From Bradyrhizobium sp. YR681 (GTDB lineage Bacteria; Pseudomonadota; Alphaproteobacteria; Rhizobiales; Xanthobacteraceae), in NCBI RefSeq assembly GCF_000282615.1, contig NZ_AKIY01000014.1:1-60834 (forward strand): a stretch of DNA of 60,834 nucleotides, in the 5' to 3' direction. A program made the translations under genes and the position numbers. Under the pieces are notes generated by a model. That model saw only the letters and a list, made by a program, of their open reading frames with translations. It had not been told where the DNA came from and ran no database searches. How positions within the stretch are numbered: position 1 is the first letter of the stretch; each line of letters opens with the position of its first letter. Below are positions 60,082 through 60,834 of the stretch, piece by piece.

Positions 60082-60834
60082 TCAGTCCTTGTGTCCATCC
60101 AGCCGTGCAAGGAAGTCGCGGACGAGCGAAGCGATCTCGTCGGTGGCTTCGTCCAGCGCGAAGTGGCCGGCTTCGAGGATGTGTATTTCGGCCTCAGGCA
60201 CGTCGTCGCGATAGGCCGCCGCGCCGGCGACGGCGAAGGACGGGTCGTACTTGCCCCAGACCACCAGCATCGGCGGCCGCGTCTTGCGCAACCAATCCTG
60301 CCACGTTGGATAGGAGGCAACATTCGTCCTGTAATCCAGGAACAGCGTGGTCTGGATCTCCGGCTGGCCCGGGCGCGTCAGGAACGCATATTCGTCGGTC
60401 CAGGTGTCGGGGTCGTAGCGTTCGGGATGCGGGCTGGAGCCGAGATGCCGCTGGCGCGTCGCTTCCAAAGAAGTGAAGTTGGCCTTGAGCGCCTCGAGCT
60501 CGTGTGCCGGATCGGCCCAGTATTTGCGACGCGCTTCCCAGAGCGGGCTCAGGCCTTGCTGATGCGAGACGGCGTTCTGGATCATGACCGCGCGGACGCG
60601 CTCGGGATGCGCCAGCGCCATGCGGAAGCCGACCGGGCCGCCGTAATCCTGCATGAACAGCACGTAGTCGGTCAGGCCGAGCTTCGCCGTGAACTCACCG
60701 ATCACGCCGGCGATGTTGTCGAACGTATAGGTGAAGTCGGATGGCGGCGGCGCGCTGCTGTTGCCGAAGCCGGGATAGTCCGGCGCGATCAGGTGATATT
60801 TGTCGGCGAGCAGCGGCAGCAGCGGCTCCCACAT
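60082..60834 (-). CDS. Alpha/beta hydrolase, N terminus cut by window edge
   Basis: 250 residues visible; the frame is open to the window end, so the first part, including the HG oxyanion motif, lies outside. PDYPGFGNS, the nucleophile Asp in FMQDYGGPVG, the acid Asp in WGKYDPSF and the His in EAGHFALDE give an Asp-nucleophile hydrolase related to haloalkane dehalogenase and epoxide hydrolase. It precedes the Tat-exported hydrolase on the same strand and lacks a visible sign of export. Confidence 0.88.
   Translation of the reverse strand: MWEPLLPLLADKYHLIAPDYPGFGNSSAPPPSDFTYTFDNIAGVIGEFTAKLGLTDYVLFMQDYGGPVGFRMALAHPERVRAVMIQNAVSHQQGLSPLWEARRKYWADPAHELEALKANFTSLEATRQRHLGSSPHPERYDPDTWTDEYAFLTRPGQPEIQTTLFLDYRTNVASYPTWQDWLRKTRPPMLVVWGKYDPSFAVAGAAAYRDDVPEAEIHILEAGHFALDEATDEIASLVRDFLARLDGHKD

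Overview
The window is high-GC, densely coded DNA. GTG starts, ATGA/GTGA gene overlaps, many ABC importers and a palindromic repeat at 53579-53710 suggest a soil or plant-associated alphaproteobacterium, most likely Bradyrhizobium or a close relative. That assignment is inference from gene style; there is no rRNA gene in the window. I saw no tRNA, integrase, insertion sequence or CRISPR array.

Region A (1-16019) is a catabolic island. After a truncated aldehyde dehydrogenase at the left edge, a prpF-like isomerase gene and a methylisocitrate-lyase-like gene run leftward. A GntR/FCD regulator follows. A long rightward operon then encodes a TcuA-like flavoprotein dehydrogenase, a short MmgE/PrpD relative, a complete Liv-type ABC importer, a 3-hydroxyisobutyrate dehydrogenase relative, a Bug/TctC binding protein, a lactonase-like metallo-beta-lactamase-fold protein and an aldehyde dehydrogenase. 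ATGTATACAT-type sites lie in front of both arms, which fits one GntR regulator controlling uptake and breakdown of a tricarboxylate-like or branched dicarboxylate-like acid.

Region B (16209-37179) is the most unusual part. Two small proteins with a LecB (PA-IIL)-like C-terminal calcium loop and a 971-residue protein (six tandem ~110-residue repeats, Fn3-like domains, one terminal YD repeat) run leftward. Two giant RHS/YD-repeat proteins of 2760 and 2831 residues, overlapping by ATGA, run rightward from the shared 238-bp gap. Both carry lectin-like modules and end in unusual tails. None of the five has a signal peptide, and no VgrG, PAAR or immunity gene is visible. I read this as a possible sugar-binding RHS surface or effector system.

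Region C (37251-50896) is amino-acid, amine and peptide metabolism: a DadA-like oxidase facing an Lrp regulator, a peptide ABC importer with a fused double ATPase, two YitH-type acetyltransferases, a haloacid-dehalogenase-like protein with a PuuB-like oxidase, a hydroxyacid dehydrogenase with a cupin protein and an aldehyde dehydrogenase remnant, and a RidA protein.

Region D (51205-60834) holds a BisC-type molybdopterin oxidoreductase, an AraC regulator with a clear terminator, a winged-helix STAND ATPase regulator, a conserved unknown protein and two alpha/beta hydrolases, the last cut by the right edge. All gene calls rest on reading translations and motifs; no database search was run.
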